A stretch of 64,000 nt of DNA from Pseudomonadota bacterium (GCA_022567295.1 JADFHE010000001.1:1-64000), one strand, 5' to 3'. Counted from the stretch's first letter, positions 34,337-47,059 are shown. Notes: a model not told the origin generated them from the sequence alone. A program made the numbers and translations.

Positions 34337-36967
34337 TCACTCCAGTTGTTCCGCGACCCATGCAGGGACAGATTCGAGCGCCTGGTCGAGAGCGTCAACA
34401 TCGGTGCCGCCCGCCTCAGCGAAATCGGGTCGCCCGCCACCCTTACCGCCGACCTGCTCGGCCACGGGTCTGATGAGGTCACCGGCCTGAATTTTGTCGA
34501 TATTGTTCTTGGTGACGCCGGCCGCGAGTCGCACCTTGCCGTCGTCTACTGAGCCCAGCACAACAACCGCGTTCTGCAATCTGTCTTTGAATTGATCGAC
34601 CGCATTGCGGAGCGTTTTGGCATCGGCGCCATCCATCCGGGTCACCAACACTTTGATACCCGCGATCTCCTGCACACCCTCAAAGGGGTCAGAGCCCTTT
34701 CCGGTAATGAGCGCCTGTTTGGCTGCGGAAAGCTCCTTTTCCAGATCCTTGCTGCGTTGCAGCAACTGCGAGACTTTGGCTGTCGCCTGATCGGGGTGAC
34801 TGCGTAGCATGCCGGCAACATTGCTCAAGACTTGCTGGTTGCTACCAATCCACTTCATGGCGCCTTTGCCGGTCACTGCTTCGATGCGGCGGATGCCGGA
34901 GGCGACACCACCCTCGGAAGTGATCTTGAAGACGCCAATGTCACCCGTGCGATCGACGTGCGTACCACCACACAACTCAATTGAGAAATCGCCTAGCTTC
35001 AGCACCCGAACCTTGTCGCCGTATTTTTCGCCGAACAGCGCCATAGCACCCGATTGAATGGCCTCGTCGTACGTCATTTCATCGGTGGCTGCCGCCACGT
35101 TTTGGCGAATTACGTCATTCACGAGATCCTCGATCTCACGAATTTGTTCTGCTGCAACGCTGTCGTAATGCGAGAAATCGAATCGCAACCGGTCCGGCGC
35201 GACCAGAGATCCCTTCTGCGTCACGTGGTCGCCGAGCACTCGTCTGAGTGCGGCGTGCACCAAGTGCGTTGCCGTGTGATTGAGGCGGATGGCCTGCCGG
35301 CGATCTGCATCGACCGCGGCCTCGACTTTGTCACCAACTATGAGCTCGCCCTGCTCCACATTGCCGAAGTGCACGATGGCCTTGCCGCTCTTTTGCGTAT
35401 CGCCCACTTGAAACAACTTGCCATCGGTTACGAGAATGCCCGTGTCACCGATTTGTCCACCGCTTTCAGCGTAGAACGGGGTGGCCGACAAAATGACCGC
35501 GCCCTCTTCGCCTGCAGCAAGCGTTTGAACGGGCCCGCCGTCCTTATATAAGGAGACGATTTCGCTGCCAGCTTCGGTGCCATCGTAACCCAGGAATTCA
35601 GACTCGGCGTCTGTCTTGAACGCGTCACCACCTGCCGACCTGAATTTACTCGCCGCCCTCGCACGATCTCGCTGTTGGCCCATCGCCGTTGCAAAGCCTT
35701 CCTGGTCAACGGTCAGCTCACGTTCGCGTGCAATATCGGCTGTCAGGTCAACAGGAAAACCGTAGGTGTCGTAGAGTTTGAAAACCACGTCGCCCGGAAT
35801 CTGCTTGCTCTTGAGTTTGGCGATAGCCGACTCCAGCATCTCCATACCCTGATCGAGTGTCTCGGCGAAGCGTTCCTCCTCTTTCTTTAACACTTTCTCA
35901 ACATGCGCCTGCGTTTTGACGAGCTCGGGATAGGCACCGCCCATTTCCGCGGCGAGCGGGGCGACGAGCTTGTGAAAAAACGAATCGTCGTTGCCGAGCT
36001 TCCTGCCGTGGCGAATCGCGCGACGAATGATCCGGCGCAACACGTAACCCCTGCCCTCGTTGCCCGGCAGCACGCCGTCAACAATTAGGAACGAACATGC
36101 ACGAATGTGATCGGCAATTACATTGAGCGAACTCGAGCCATCGTTCTTGACACCCAATGTCTTGGCAATCGAAGCGATCAACTTTTTGAACAGATCAATT
36201 TCGTAGTTCGAATGCACCCCCTGCATTACGGCCGCGATTCGTTCGAGTCCCATGCCGGTGTCTACTGACGGCTTCGGCAGTGCTACCAACTCGCCGTCGG
36301 CTGAACGGTCGAACTGCATGAAAACGAGATTCCAGATTTCGACGTAGCGATCGCCGTGCTCATCCGGTGAGCCCGGCGGGCCGCCCGGTATGCCGGCGCC
36401 GTGATCGTAGAAAATCTCGGAGCACGGACCGCAGGGTCCTGTGTCACCCATGGCCCAGAAATTGTCTTTCTCACCCAGTCGCGCGAATCGTTTTGGATCG
36501 ACCTTTACTTCCTTTAGCCAGATGTCGGCAGCATCAAAATCATCCTCGAATACTGTCACCCAGAGTTTCTCAGGCGCCAGCCCAAGCGTGCCCGTTAGAA
36601 AATCCCAGCTATAGTGAATCGCTTCGCGCTTGAAGTAATCGCCGAAGCTGAAATTGCCGAGCATCTCGAAAAACGTGTGGTGACGGGCTGTGTAGCCGAC
36701 GTTTTCCAAGTCGTTGTGCTTGCCCCCTGCGCGGACACATCGCTGCGACGATGCTGCGCGTTTGTAACCGCGCTTGTCGTGGCCAAGGAATACATCCTTG
36801 AACTGCACCATGCCGGCATTCGTAAACAATAGCGTCGGATCATCGCCGGGCACCAGCGGAGAGCTCGCGACGATCTCATGGTCGTGGTCGCGAAAAAACT
36901 CCAGGAAGGCCTGGCGCAACTCATTGCTCGTCATCGAATTCATTTTGGGTCTGGCGATGGTTTTCAA
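34337..36967 (-). CDS. alaS: Alanine--tRNA ligase
   Basis: [62 protein letters not shown]. The true start may be slightly internal (MTSNELRQ). Confidence 0.97.
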   Translation of the reverse strand: MKTIARPKMNSMTSNELRQAFLEFFRDHDHEIVASSPLVPGDDPTLLFTNAGMVQFKDVFLGHDKRGYKRAASSQRCVRAGGKHNDLENVGYTARHHTFFEMLGNFSFGDYFKREAIHYSWDFLTGTLGLAPEKLWVTVFEDDFDAADIWLKEVKVDPKRFARLGEKDNFWAMGDTGPCGPCSEIFYDHGAGIPGGPPGSPDEHGDRYVEIWNLVFMQFDRSADGELVALPKPSVDTGMGLERIAAVMQGVHSNYEIDLFKKLIASIAKTLGVKNDGSSSLNVIADHIRACSFLIVDGVLPGNEGRGYVLRRIIRRAIRHGRKLGNDDSFFHKLVAPLAAEMGGAYPELVKTQAHVEKVLKKEEERFAETLDQGMEMLESAIAKLKSKQIPGDVVFKLYDTYGFPVDLTADIARERELTVDQEGFATAMGQQRDRARAASKFRSAGGDAFKTDAESEFLGYDGTEAGSEIVSLYKDGGPVQTLAAGEEGAVILSATPFYAESGGQIGDTGILVTDGKLFQVGDTQKSGKAIVHFGNVEQGELIVGDKVEAAVDADRRQAIRLNHTATHLVHAALRRVLGDHVTQKGSLVAPDRLRFDFSHYDSVAAEQIREIEDLVNDVIRQNVAAATDEMTYDEAIQSGAMALFGEKYGDKVRVLKLGDFSIELCGGTHVDRTGDIGVFKITSEGGVASGIRRIEAVTGKGAMKWIGSNQQVLSNVAGMLRSHPDQATAKVSQLLQRSKDLEKELSAAKQALITGKGSDPFEGVQEIAGIKVLVTRMDGADAKTLRNAVDQFKDRLQNAVVVLGSVDDGKVRLAAGVTKNNIDKIQAGDLIRPVAEQVGGKGGGRPDFAEAGGTDVDALDQALESVPAWVAEQLE

Positions 36968-37006
36968 CCGCGCTAGTGTACGGGGTTTGTGTGCCGGTAT
37001 TAAGCG

Positions 37007-37507
37007 TTATTCATCGCCGAAGGCAGCCTGAATATGGCCCTGTTCGAACCCGCGATACTGCAGAAATCGCATCTGCTTCGCTTTGGCCTTGAAGTCGGCC
37101 GGTTTGGTTGCGCCGAACTTTCGTCGTCGGACATTACGAGCCAGTTTATACCAGTCGGCAGCCGACTCTTTGATAGCGATCTCGATAGTCGCATCCGCTA
37201 CACCACGCTGGCCCAAGTCCAGGCGAATTCGAACCGGGCCTTTGCCGCGATTGATGTGGGATTGGACAAACGCTGCGGCGAAGCGCTGATCGCTTTGCAA
37301 GCCGTTTGCGGTAAGTTCGAGCATGGCTTGTTCGGCCACGTTTCGGTCGTAGCCTTTGCCTGTAAGCTTCTTGATGAGTTCTGTCTGGCCATATTCACGA
37401 CGAGCAAGAAAAGCCATGGCTTTATTACCTGCATCAGCGGGACAAGAAAAACGATCTTCCCGCTCGCCGGCGAGAAGGTCGCTAATTTCTTCGTGGAGTT
37501 CAGGCAT
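37007..37507 (-). CDS. recX: Regulatory protein RecX
   Basis: AMAFLARREYGQTELIKKLTGKGYDRNVAEQAMLELTANGLQSDQRFAAAFV; adjacent to recA. Confidence 0.92.
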   Translation of the reverse strand: MPELHEEISDLLAGEREDRFSCPADAGNKAMAFLARREYGQTELIKKLTGKGYDRNVAEQAMLELTANGLQSDQRFAAAFVQSHINRGKGPVRIRLDLGQRGVADATIEIAIKESAADWYKLARNVRRRKFGATKPADFKAKAKQMRFLQYRGFEQGHIQAAFGDE

Positions 37508-37519
37508 TTGAATCTTTCT

Positions 37520-37601
37520 GTAGGAGGCCGCCCTGCGCGTTTATGCCCTTTGGGTGCGAAGCGTAGCGGCGGCCGTTTTCGGCCGCAGGGCGGCCTCCTA
37601 C
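37520..37601. repeat. 18-bp perfect inverted repeat between recX and recA
   Basis: GTAGGAGGCCGCCCTGCG (37520-37537) / CGCAGGGCGGCCTCCTAC (37584-37601). Confidence 0.9.
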
Positions 37602-38677
37602 TACGACGCTTCTTTTGCGACCGACGCCTCCTCGGCGTCGTCGTCCGTTGTGTCCTCAGGCGCCGCGTCTGGAACTGCGACAACGGGAGGTGGCATCAGC
37701 TGGGCGCGAATCTTCCGCTCAATCTCGTCGCACATTTCAGGATGCGCCTTCAAGAACTCACGAACGTTTTCCTTGCCCTGACCGATGCGGTCATCGCCGT
37801 AGCTGTACCACGAACCCGCCTTGTCGACGATGCCGTGCTGCACACCCAGATCGATAATCTCACCGTGGCGCGAAATGCCATGACCGTACAGAATCTCGAA
37901 CTCGGCTTGTTTGAACGGTGGCGATACTTTGTTCTTGACGACTTTGACGCGCGTCTGGTTGCCAATGATTTCGTCGCCCTTCTTGATCGCACCGATACGG
38001 CGAATGTCGAGCCGGATAGACGCGTAGAACTTCAGTGCGTTGCCACCCGTTGTTGTCTCGGGGCTACCGAACATGACCCCGATCTTCATGCGAATCTGGT
38101 TGATGAAGACGACCATGGTGTTCGAACGGTTGATATTGGCGGCCAGTTTCCGGAGCGCTTGTGACATCAGCCGAGCCTGCAAGCCCATGTGCGAGTCACC
38201 CATCTCACCCTCGATCTCGGCCCTGGGTGTCAGTGCGGCGACAGAGTCGATAACAATAATGTCGACCGCACTGGAGCGGACCAGCATGTCAGTGATTTCC
38301 AGCGCCTGCTCGCCTGTATCCGGCTGCGACACCAACAGTTCGTCAACATCGACGCCAAGTTTCTCGGCGTAGTTCGGGTCGAGCGCGTGCTCCGCGTCGA
38401 TAAACGCAGCGGTTCCACCCAGTTTCTGAGCCTCGGCGATGACCTGCAGCGTCAGTGTTGTCTTACCGGAAGACTCCGGACCGTAAATTTCTACAACACG
38501 GCCTCTTGGCAGACCGCCAATGCCAAGAGCGGCATCCAGTCCTATCGAACCCGTCGAAATAGTCTCGATATCCCGGGAGGCCGTGCTGTCCCCGAGACGC
38601 ATGACTGAGCCTTTGCCGAATTGTTTCTCGATCTGGCCTAATGCCTGCGCGAGTGCTTTTTTACGATTGTCGTCCAT
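37601..38677 (-). CDS. recA: Recombinase A
   Basis: [68 protein letters not shown]. Confidence 0.98.
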   Translation of the reverse strand: MDDNRKKALAQALGQIEKQFGKGSVMRLGDSTASRDIETISTGSIGLDAALGIGGLPRGRVVEIYGPESSGKTTLTLQVIAEAQKLGGTAAFIDAEHALDPNYAEKLGVDVDELLVSQPDTGEQALEITDMLVRSSAVDIIVIDSVAALTPRAEIEGEMGDSHMGLQARLMSQALRKLAANINRSNTMVVFINQIRMKIGVMFGSPETTTGGNALKFYASIRLDIRRIGAIKKGDEIIGNQTRVKVVKNKVSPPFKQAEFEILYGHGISRHGEIIDLGVQHGIVDKAGSWYSYGDDRIGQGKENVREFLKAHPEMCDEIERKIRAQLMPPPVVAVPDAAPEDTTDDDAEEASVAKEAS

Positions 38678-38707
38678 AATTTTGCCGCCATTTGATGATT
38701 GCTGGAA

Positions 38708-38729
38708 ATACTGTTGATATACACAGTAT
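38708..38729 (-). promoter_or_regulatory. LexA/SOS box upstream of recA
   Basis: ATACTGT-TGATATAC-ACAGTAT, perfect CTGT-N8-ACAG dyad. Confidence 0.85.
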
Positions 38730-38816
38730 TATTCCATGAAACCCGCGCCAATGGTAGCTTCTGGAGCATGTACTTTCTCGGCAAGATGCCAGGAAACACG
38801 AAAAACCTGCCGCAAC

Positions 38817-39326
38817 CTATTGTTTCAGCGGCGCGTAGCGAATGCCGCGCAGTCCTGCTACGGACACAACCAATTCGAAGCTTGACCACTCGGTGGTCGC
38901 TCGATGCGCCAGTCGCTCGGTGGCGAACGGCCTGGCGTTGCGCGACACCGTAATATGCGGCCGGTAGATACGATCATCGGGCGTCAGGCTGAAATTTTCC
39001 AGGACCGAATCCAATGCGGAAACCAGATTCTGCAGTTCGGCCGGCACGGTCGCAGCGACCAGACAGGCCACCTTGGGTCGCGCCCAAAACTCCAGGCGAT
39101 CGAAACTGAGACGAAACGGCGCCACTTCAACAGCACTTGCCTGTTCTTGCAATTCCGGAATCAGGTGTTCTTCGAAGTCGCCGATGAACGGCAAGGTGAC
39201 ATGCCAGTTGCGCCGGTCCACTGCCCGGCCTTCGACAGACTTTGCGACCGAGTTGATAACATCTCGTAACCGGTCCCGCTGACGAATGTCCGGCCACAAG
39301 GCAAAGAACAATCGTTTCGTACTCAC
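38817..39326 (-). CDS. thpR: RNA 2',3'-cyclic phosphodiesterase (2'-5' RNA ligase family)
   Basis: RLFFALWPDIRQRD; HVTLPFIGDF and HITVSRNARP HxT/S motifs; GTG start in a GTGA overlap with cinA. Confidence 0.9.
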   Translation of the reverse strand: MSTKRLFFALWPDIRQRDRLRDVINSVAKSVEGRAVDRRNWHVTLPFIGDFEEHLIPELQEQASAVEVAPFRLSFDRLEFWARPKVACLVAATVPAELQNLVSALDSVLENFSLTPDDRIYRPHITVSRNARPFATERLAHRATTEWSSFELVVSVAGLRGIRYAPLKQ

Positions 39327-39826
39327 GACTCGATGCGCTCTCTCACACCCTGCAGCGCGTACGCAACCGATGCCTCGCGAACGAGTTCGCGATCGCCCGT
39401 GAAGTGCTCGCAACGGGTATCTACCAACGCCTTCGTCCCATCTCGCACGGCCCACGCGAACCAGACTGTGCCCACAGGTTTTTCCCTGGTCCCACCCGCA
39501 GGACCGGCAACACCGCTCACGGCCACCGCGAAATCTGCGCCGCTCAGGCGCAGCGATCCTTTCGCCATTTCCTCGACAACCTCGGCACTTACGGAACCGT
39601 GATCTTCCAGCGTCTTGTTCCGTACGCCGAGAATCGATTCTTTGGCACCGTTGGCATAGCTCACGACGCCGTAGCCGTAGACGGCAGAACTGCCCGGAAT
39701 ATCGGTGATCGCTTTGGCGACCCAGCCGCCCGTGCAGGACTCCGCGGTTGCTACTGCTTTGCCCGCCGCCGAAAGCTCGTTGACGAGTGCTTCAGCCAGC
39801 TTCCGGATTGATTCGTGGTCAGCCAT
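39323..39826 (-). CDS. pncC: CinA-C/PncC-type nicotinamide-nucleotide amidohydrolase
   Basis: VATAESCTGGWVAKAITDIPGSSAVYGYGVVSYANGAKESILGV. Confidence 0.92.
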   Translation of the reverse strand: MADHESIRKLAEALVNELSAAGKAVATAESCTGGWVAKAITDIPGSSAVYGYGVVSYANGAKESILGVRNKTLEDHGSVSAEVVEEMAKGSLRLSGADFAVAVSGVAGPAGGTREKPVGTVWFAWAVRDGTKALVDTRCEHFTGDRELVREASVAYALQGVRERIES

Positions 39827-40904
39827 TCAGTACCGCTGCATAAAGTGCGACGTGCTTATCGGCCATCGTAGCGATCGAGAACTCATTTTGCATCCGTTCC
39901 CGGCCAGCAGCACTCATTCGTTGCCGCATCTGGTCGTCTTCCATCAACGTCGTAACCGCCCCTCGCAAGGCGTCGACATCTTCGGCTGGAACGAGCAGTC
40001 CGGTCTCGCCGTGTACAACCGCCTCGCTCAGTCCGCCGGCGTCAAACCCGACGACGGGTACGCCCGCCGCAGCAGCTTTCAGCGCGGCGACTCCCAGACC
40101 CTCGGTGAGCGCGGGATGAACGAGTAAATCGAAACATCCGATGAAGCCATCGAGATCGTCACGAAATCCGGCGAACTGGACGGCGTCCCCGAGTCCCAGT
40201 GAGGCAGCCTGGGCCCGCAACTGACTGTTGAGGTATCCGTCCCCAAATATGACAAGCCGGAAAGGCGGATGACGGTGCAAGAGATCGGCGACTGCCTGCA
40301 ACAGGTATCGGTGTCCTTTGCGCGGGATCAACTGGCCCGCCGCGGCAATAGTGAAGACGTCGTTATCGATGCCGAACTCTTTCCTGAAGGCCTCGTGATC
40401 CGGCTCGCGCGCGAACGCGTCAGCATCGACGGCACTGCGAATTACGGCGATTCGCTCGTCTTCGACATCATGCTCGCGCAATACCTTGGCAATCGCGTCG
40501 GAAATCGCGATGATTTTCTTGAACGGCCTGTAGCGTAACGTCGCCATCAATCGCATCTCGGTATTGTCGACGCGACGTGAAACCACGGCCGGAATATCGG
40601 CGAAGGACGCTGCAAGGCCGCCAAGCAGATCAGCGCCGCGGCGACTGTGGCAATGGACGATGTCCGGAGCGTGTTCCCTGAGGAACTGGGACAAGCGATA
40701 CGCGAACGGCAAGTCGAGGTCGCCCGCGCAAAACAGATTCTGCACCCGAATTGCAGCGAGTCTGGCCACACCATCAATTCCGGATTCAGGCGGGCAAACC
40801 AAAGTGTTGTCGTGACCGCGCTCGCGTAACGCGTTGATCAGGTAGACAACCTGTTGCGGGCCACCCAAAAAATGGCGCCCGGTTTCGACATGCAGTATTT
40901 TCAC
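39819..40904 (-). CDS. Glycosyltransferase family 4-like protein
   Basis: [29 protein letters not shown]...[28 protein letters not shown]. Start inferred as GTG 40904. Confidence 0.88.
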   Translation of the reverse strand: MKILHVETGRHFLGGPQQVVYLINALRERGHDNTLVCPPESGIDGVARLAAIRVQNLFCAGDLDLPFAYRLSQFLREHAPDIVHCHSRRGADLLGGLAASFADIPAVVSRRVDNTEMRLMATLRYRPFKKIIAISDAIAKVLREHDVEDERIAVIRSAVDADAFAREPDHEAFRKEFGIDNDVFTIAAAGQLIPRKGHRYLLQAVADLLHRHPPFRLVIFGDGYLNSQLRAQAASLGLGDAVQFAGFRDDLDGFIGCFDLLVHPALTEGLGVAALKAAAAGVPVVGFDAGGLSEAVVHGETGLLVPAEDVDALRGAVTTLMEDDQMRQRMSAAGRERMQNEFSIATMADKHVALYAAVLNG

Positions 40905-40930
40905 TCGTTCATCATACAAAAAAGAACAGC

Positions 40931-43489
40931 ATGAAAGCTGAAGTAACAGCCGTCCACACACCGATGATGCGTCAGTACCTCGGCATCAAGTCCGATTACC
41001 CGGACATGCTGATGTTTTATCGTATGGGAGACTTCTATGAGCTTTTCTACGACGACGCCAGACGCGCGTCCGGCCTGCTCGATATCACTCTGACCGCACG
41101 CGGCAAGTCCGGCGGCAACGCGATCCCGATGTGCGGTGTCCCTTATCACGCAGTTGAAGGCTATCTCGCAAAACTCGTGCGTAAGGGCGAGTCGGTCGCA
41201 ATCTGCGAGCAGATCGGTGATCCCGCAACCAGCAAAGGCCCGGTAGAACGCAAAGTCACCCGGGTTGTAACACCTGGCACGCTGACCGATGAAGCGCTGC
41301 TCTCGGCCAGCCGGGATAACGTCGTCGCTGCCATCTTCGCTGCCGGCGAGTCTATTGGCATTGCCTGGATGGATCTGTCGGCCGGCCGATTCCGCATGAC
41401 TGAAGTTCCGGACCTCGAGTCTTTGCAAGGCGAAATCGAGCGCCTGCGGCCTGCGGAACTGATCGTAGATGAGGATCACACGTTCGGCGCATCATTTGAT
41501 GACCGTATCCGCGTAACACGTCGACCGCCGTGGCATTTCGAACTCGACAGTTCGACGCGATTGCTGTGCAACCAGTTCGGTACACGCGACCTAACCGGCT
41601 TCGGCTGCGAGAACTTTCCGCGCGGCATTGCCGCAGCCGGCGCGCTACTGCAGTACGTCAATGACACGCAAAAAGCCTCGCTCCCACATTTACGCTCGAT
41701 AACAGCGGAGCTGCGTGACGATGCCGTCATCATGGACGGTCCAACACGCCGCAACCTCGAACTCGAAGAATCGCTGAGCGGCCGGCATCAGCATACGCTG
41801 GCTGGCGTGATGGACCATTGTGAGACCGCCATGGGGAGTCGACTGCTGCGACGCTGGATACAGCGGCCACTGCGCAATTCCGATGTCCTGAAATCGCGTT
41901 ATCAGGCCGTGAACGCATTGATCACAGGAAGCGCCGTCGAGTCGATGCAGGAAACACTCCACGGCATCGGTGATGTAGAACGCATCCTTTCGAGAGTTGC
42001 GCTGCGTTCGGCCCGGCCTCGCGACCTCCGGCAGCTTTGCGAAGCGCTGTCGCGACTGCCAGATTTACAACGACAGATTGCTCCCATCGATGCACCGTTG
42101 TTGTCCAAGCTCGCGCAGCAAATCGGCGAACACCGCGCGCAACGGCACCTGCTCAAGAAGGCCATTATCGACAATCCGCCAATGTTGATTCGCGATGGCG
42201 GCGTGATCTCGCCGGGCTATGACGATGAACTCGATGACCTGCGAGCGATCGCTGAGAACGCGGACCAATACCTGGTCGACCTGGAGAAGCGTGAACGCGA
42301 ACGCACCGGCATTGCGAAATTGAAGCTCGGCTACAACCGGGTGCACGGTTACTACATCGAGATCAGCAAGAGGCAGGCCGACAAGGCACCTGTCGAATAC
42401 GTACGCCGCCAGACACTGAAGTCAGCCGAGCGCTACATCACGCCGGAACTCAAGGAGTTTGAAGACAAAGTATTGGGTGCGCGCGAACGCGCATTGTCTC
42501 GCGAAAAGCATCTCTATGAAGAATTGATTGACAAGCTGCATCTCGTGCTCGGCGAGTTACAACTCAGCGCCGCGGGTCTGGCCGAACTGGATGTGCTCGC
42601 TTGTTTCGCCGAACGAGCGCGAACGTTAAACCTTTCACAACCGGAGATCTGCGTTGAGCCCTGCATCGAGATTGGGTGCGGGCGTCATTTGGTTGTCGAA
42701 CAGGTCATCGATACACCCTTTATTGCAAATGATTTATCGCTGACCGGGGAACAGCGCTTACTGGTCATCACGGGTCCGAACATGGGGGGTAAATCGACCT
42801 ATATGAGACAGACCGCGCTTATTATTATTCTCGCGCACATCGGCAGTTATGTGCCGGCAGACAGCCTTAAGGTCGGACCGATTGATCGCATTTTCACGCG
42901 CATCGGAGCGTCGGACGATCTGGCGGGCGGGCGTTCAACGTTCATGGTCGAAATGACCGAGACGGCGACGATCCTGAACAACGCGACCGGCCAAAGTCTC
43001 GTGCTTATGGACGAAATCGGCCGCGGCACGAGTACGTTCGATGGGCTGTCACTGGCCTGGGCTGCGGCACATCACATGGGCGAGAAAACAAAAGCGTTCA
43101 CGCTGTTCGCAACGCATTACTTCGAACTGACTGCGCTCGCACAGGAATTGTCGGGCTGCGACAACGTGCATCTCGACGCGACTGAGCACGACGGACAACT
43201 GGTGTTTCTGCACTCGGTAAGGCCCGGACCCGCCAGCCAGAGTTACGGGCTACAGGTTGCCGCACTGGCCGGCGTTCCCAACGAGATTATCCGACGCGCC
43301 AGAACCTACCTGAAAACACTGGAATCGCAGCAGGCGCAGCATACTCACAATCCGCAAGGGCAATTGGCTCTCAGCGTTGAGGAGCCGGCCGATGACGACC
43401 CGGTCAGGGCAGCCGTTGACGCGCTGGAGCCAGATTCGATGTCACCGCGGGAGGCGCTCGATGCGCTCTACAAGCTGCAAGACTTATAG
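40931..43489 (+). CDS. mutS: DNA mismatch repair protein MutS
   Basis: [64 protein letters not shown]. Confidence 0.98.
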   Translation: MKAEVTAVHTPMMRQYLGIKSDYPDMLMFYRMGDFYELFYDDARRASGLLDITLTARGKSGGNAIPMCGVPYHAVEGYLAKLVRKGESVAICEQIGDPATSKGPVERKVTRVVTPGTLTDEALLSASRDNVVAAIFAAGESIGIAWMDLSAGRFRMTEVPDLESLQGEIERLRPAELIVDEDHTFGASFDDRIRVTRRPPWHFELDSSTRLLCNQFGTRDLTGFGCENFPRGIAAAGALLQYVNDTQKASLPHLRSITAELRDDAVIMDGPTRRNLELEESLSGRHQHTLAGVMDHCETAMGSRLLRRWIQRPLRNSDVLKSRYQAVNALITGSAVESMQETLHGIGDVERILSRVALRSARPRDLRQLCEALSRLPDLQRQIAPIDAPLLSKLAQQIGEHRAQRHLLKKAIIDNPPMLIRDGGVISPGYDDELDDLRAIAENADQYLVDLEKRERERTGIAKLKLGYNRVHGYYIEISKRQADKAPVEYVRRQTLKSAERYITPELKEFEDKVLGARERALSREKHLYEELIDKLHLVLGELQLSAAGLAELDVLACFAERARTLNLSQPEICVEPCIEIGCGRHLVVEQVIDTPFIANDLSLTGEQRLLVITGPNMGGKSTYMRQTALIIILAHIGSYVPADSLKVGPIDRIFTRIGASDDLAGGRSTFMVEMTETATILNNATGQSLVLMDEIGRGTSTFDGLSLAWAAAHHMGEKTKAFTLFATHYFELTALAQELSGCDNVHLDATEHDGQLVFLHSVRPGPASQSYGLQVAALAGVPNEIIRRARTYLKTLESQQAQHTHNPQGQLALSVEEPADDDPVRAAVDALEPDSMSPREALDALYKLQDL

Positions 43490-43517
43490 TAGTTGCGGCG
43501 ACAATCACCCTAATTTA

Positions 43518-44162
43518 TTACCTGAGAAATTCGCCGCGCCTGATGAAGGCGGCGGCCTGATCGGCCACAGCGGCCGATACCAGCATGCCTTTATGGCTGA
43601 CCGGCATGACCATATGGTCTTTGACGCCGTCGAGGCGCGTCTCCGATACGGCAACGGTGCCGTCATTGTCTTCATCGAAATGAGTGACGAGACGGCCGAG
43701 TCCCAGCGGAATGTTTCCTGCGATCACGCCGATATCACGATTGGCACATACGTCGCCTGCCCAGTCATTGGCGGATTGCTGCAACACACCTTCGGGCAGG
43801 GATTTGCCGATGATGTCCTCGGCCCAGTCCAGCTCACTCAGGATGCGACCGGCACGTGATCCGCTCAGCGGCGAACCGAGACAGACTACGCGGCCACTGG
43901 TCACATCGGGATCGTTCGACAACGTTCGCAGCGCCAGCACACCGCCGAGGCTGTGGCCGATGATGTGTACCGTATCAATATCCTGTTCACGGATGAACGC
44001 GGCCAGCGCTGCGGAATTTTCATCGAGAGTGCCGCGCACCGACGGGTAACTGAATAACAGGGCTGGCAACCCGTACTCGCGCTCGAGCCGGCGTTTGATG
44101 AGGTACATGCCGGCACCATGGGAAAGATACCCATGCACGCAAACAACCGTCTCCGTCAGCAT
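43518..44162 (-). CDS. Alpha/beta hydrolase
   Basis: VVCVHGYLSHGAGMYLIKRRLE; VHIIGHSLGGVLALR. Confidence 0.85.
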   Translation of the reverse strand: MLTETVVCVHGYLSHGAGMYLIKRRLEREYGLPALLFSYPSVRGTLDENSAALAAFIREQDIDTVHIIGHSLGGVLALRTLSNDPDVTSGRVVCLGSPLSGSRAGRILSELDWAEDIIGKSLPEGVLQQSANDWAGDVCANRDIGVIAGNIPLGLGRLVTHFDEDNDGTVAVSETRLDGVKDHMVMPVSHKGMLVSAAVADQAAAFIRRGEFLR

Positions 44163-44206
44163 CTCAGTTCGCGGCCCAAGGCACCCATCAGGACATGCAG
44201 CCGCTG

Positions 44207-45982
44207 CTACGATTCTGTGCGCGGAGCGCGCACGCGGATACCGGTTTCCCTGAGCTGCGCTTGTGATACTTCGCTCGGTGCGTTAGTCAGTGGGCAGTTG
44301 GCCGTTTGCGTCTTGGGAAACGCAATAACATCGCGAATGCTGTCGGCGCCAGCCATCAACATGACGATGCGATCAAGACCAAAGGCGATACCGCCATGCG
44401 GTGGGCAACCGTATTGCAGCGCCTCCAGCAAGAAGCCGAATTTCTCTTCAGCTTCTTCCTTGCTGATGTCCAACAAATCGAACACGGTCGCCTGAATGTC
44501 CTGATCGTGGATACGAATCGACCCGCCACCAATCTCGGAACCATTCAGCACCAAATCGTAGGCGCGCGATAACGCGTTGCCGGGGTCGGCCTGCAGCGCT
44601 TTGGCATCGCTCACGGACGGTGCTGTGAACGGGTGATGCAGCGCGTTCCAGCGCTTTGTCGTCGTGTCCTTCTCAAACATTGGGAAGTCGACAATCCACA
44701 ACGGTGCCCACCCTGCGGCGACCAAGCCGCGGTCTTCACCCACTTTCACACGCAACGCGCCGAGCGCGTCGTTCACTACACGGACCTTGTCGGCACCAAA
44801 GAAAATCAGGTCGCCAGACTTGGCGCCAGTACGCTCGACAATGCCTGTAACAGCATCATCGGGAAGAAATTTGAGAATCGGCGACTGCAGCCCGTCGCGA
44901 CCCCCGTCAACATCATTAACCTTGACGTACGCGAGGCCCTTGGCGCCGTAGCGGCTGACAAACGCTGTGTAATCATCGATTAATTTGCGGCTCATCTCCG
45001 CACCGCCCGGCACGCACAGCGCCGCTACACGGCCGTCAGGATCGGCAGCGGGTCCGGCAAATACTTTGAACTCGACCGAACTCATGAGATCGGCGACTTC
45101 GATCAGCTCAAGATCGATGCGCAGATCCGGCTTGTCCGAACCATAGCGCTGCATCGCTTCTGCATAACTCATTCGCGGAAACGACTCCGGCAATTCAACA
45201 TCCATCGTCTCTTTGAAGAGCTGACGAATCATGTCCTCCATCGTGCCGATAACCGCGTCCTCATCGACGAAACTCATTTCTATATCAAGCTGCGTGAATT
45301 CCGGCTGACGATCGGCACGCAGATCCTCATCGCGGAAGCAGCGAACGATCTGGTAGTAACGGTCCAGACCCGACATCATGAGCAGTTGCTTGAAGATCTG
45401 TGGCGATTGCGGCAGAGCAAAGAATTTACCCGGATGCGTACGACTCGGGACGATATAGTCACGAGCGCCCTCCGGCGTCGCGCGAGTCAGCATCGGTGTC
45501 TCTACGTCAATGAATCCATTGCTGTCGAGGTAGTGACGCAGCGCCATAGTAACCTTGTGGCGCAACATCAGGTTGCCCAGCATGTTTTCGCGTCGCAGGT
45601 CGAGATAGCGGTACTTGAGGCGTATGTCTTCGTTCGCGTGTTCGTCGTGATGGAACGGCGGTGTAAGAGACTTATTCAGCGTTTCCAGCTCGTGCGCCAG
45701 AACTTCGATCTGGCCCGTACGCATGTTCGGATTAACCGTGCCATCCGGACGCGGACGGACAACGCCATTTACCTTGAGAACGTACTCCGAACGAATGCGC
45801 TCGGCCTCGGCAAAAATCTCCGGGCGATCCGGGTCGAAAACGACCTGCAACAAGCCCTCGCGATCGCGTAGATCGATGAATATCACACCGCCGTGGTCGC
45901 GACGCCGGTGAACCCAGCCGCAGACCTCAATCTCCTGGCCCACCAGGGATTCGTTGATTTCTCCGCAATAATGGCTACGCAT
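44207..45982 (-). CDS. aspS: Aspartate--tRNA(Asp/Asn) ligase
   Basis: [66 protein letters not shown]. Confidence 0.98.
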   Translation of the reverse strand: MRSHYCGEINESLVGQEIEVCGWVHRRRDHGGVIFIDLRDREGLLQVVFDPDRPEIFAEAERIRSEYVLKVNGVVRPRPDGTVNPNMRTGQIEVLAHELETLNKSLTPPFHHDEHANEDIRLKYRYLDLRRENMLGNLMLRHKVTMALRHYLDSNGFIDVETPMLTRATPEGARDYIVPSRTHPGKFFALPQSPQIFKQLLMMSGLDRYYQIVRCFRDEDLRADRQPEFTQLDIEMSFVDEDAVIGTMEDMIRQLFKETMDVELPESFPRMSYAEAMQRYGSDKPDLRIDLELIEVADLMSSVEFKVFAGPAADPDGRVAALCVPGGAEMSRKLIDDYTAFVSRYGAKGLAYVKVNDVDGGRDGLQSPILKFLPDDAVTGIVERTGAKSGDLIFFGADKVRVVNDALGALRVKVGEDRGLVAAGWAPLWIVDFPMFEKDTTTKRWNALHHPFTAPSVSDAKALQADPGNALSRAYDLVLNGSEIGGGSIRIHDQDIQATVFDLLDISKEEAEEKFGFLLEALQYGCPPHGGIAFGLDRIVMLMAGADSIRDVIAFPKTQTANCPLTNAPSEVSQAQLRETGIRVRAPRTES

Positions 45983-46045
45983 GGCGAAGTCCGGTGACAG
46001 CCCTTGAAAAAAGAGGCGGAATGTTACGGGCTGAGGGCCCGGTTA

Positions 46046-46696
46046 TCAAGCCGGGTGATCCGGCGCTTTGAACGGCAACTCAGCCGTTTGCTGTTTGCTC
46101 CAGGTCGGTACCACGACGCCAAGTGAGATGATCATCTTCAGCGCTTCATCGACATCCATATCCAGTACCGTGATGTCTTTCTTCGGCACGATAATGATGA
46201 ATCCCGACGTCGGGTTCGGCGTTGTCGGCACAAAGCAGCTGACCACCTCCTCTCCGGTACGCCCTTGTATCTCACCCAAATCGGTCGCCGTTTGAAACGC
46301 GAGGCTGTACAGGCCTTTTCGCGGGTACTCGATTAGCAACACTTTCTTGAACGACTGACTTGAATCCGAAAATACGACTTCAGCGAAGTTCTTGGCCGCC
46401 GAATAAATGGCTCGGACGACCGGAATTCGGTCCAACAGCGATTCCCAGCCAGCGACGAATGCACGTCCGACAAAATTGGCCGCGAGGACTCCCGTGACCA
46501 GCAGGACAACAAAGGTCAGAATGACGCCAAGACCCGGAATATTGAAACCGAGCAGTTCCTCGGGCCGGTACTGTTCCGGAACAAAGCGCAAGGTCCGATC
46601 CATGATATTGATGGCAAATTTCAGCAGTAAGTAAGTAACAGCCAATGGCGCCCAGACAAGAATTCCGGCAACCAGATATCTGCGTAGCCGTTTCAC
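46046..46696 (-). CDS. DUF502 family membrane protein
   Basis: GILVWAPLAVTYLLLKFAINIMDRTL; CFVPTTPNPTSGFIIIVPKKDI. Confidence 0.9.
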   Translation of the reverse strand: MKRLRRYLVAGILVWAPLAVTYLLLKFAINIMDRTLRFVPEQYRPEELLGFNIPGLGVILTFVVLLVTGVLAANFVGRAFVAGWESLLDRIPVVRAIYSAAKNFAEVVFSDSSQSFKKVLLIEYPRKGLYSLAFQTATDLGEIQGRTGEEVVSCFVPTTPNPTSGFIIIVPKKDITVLDMDVDEALKMIISLGVVVPTWSKQQTAELPFKAPDHPA

Positions 46697-46992
46697 GCTG
46701 ACTTGACCTTGGTGTCGGTCGATTTCTTCTCGTCCTTTTTCTTTGCAGTGACGTCTGTGCTCTTGGTATCGCTTTTCTTCTCAGCTTCGCCTGCAATATT
46801 GCGCTTGTCCCCGGTCTTGAAGTCCGTCTCATACCAGCCTTTGCCTTTCAGGCGAAACTTGGGCGCAGACAACTGCTTGCGCAGTGTCGCCTCGCCACAG
46901 TCCGGGCAGTCGACCAGCACCGGGTCACTAATTTTCTGCAGCGCATCAAACCTGTATTCACAGGTCTTGCAAACGTATCCGTAAATCGGCAT
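46693..46992 (-). CDS. FmdB family zinc ribbon protein
   Basis: MPIYGYVCKTCEYRFDALQKISDPVLVDCPDCGEATLRKQLSAPKFRLKGKGWYETDFK. Confidence 0.95.
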   Translation of the reverse strand: MPIYGYVCKTCEYRFDALQKISDPVLVDCPDCGEATLRKQLSAPKFRLKGKGWYETDFKTGDKRNIAGEAEKKSDTKSTDVTAKKKDEKKSTDTKVKSA

Positions 46993-47059
46993 CCAATGAA
47001 ACTCCGTAAATGTGTGTATTTGCCGAGGGCGGCGAATTATAGCTCAACTACCGGATTTT

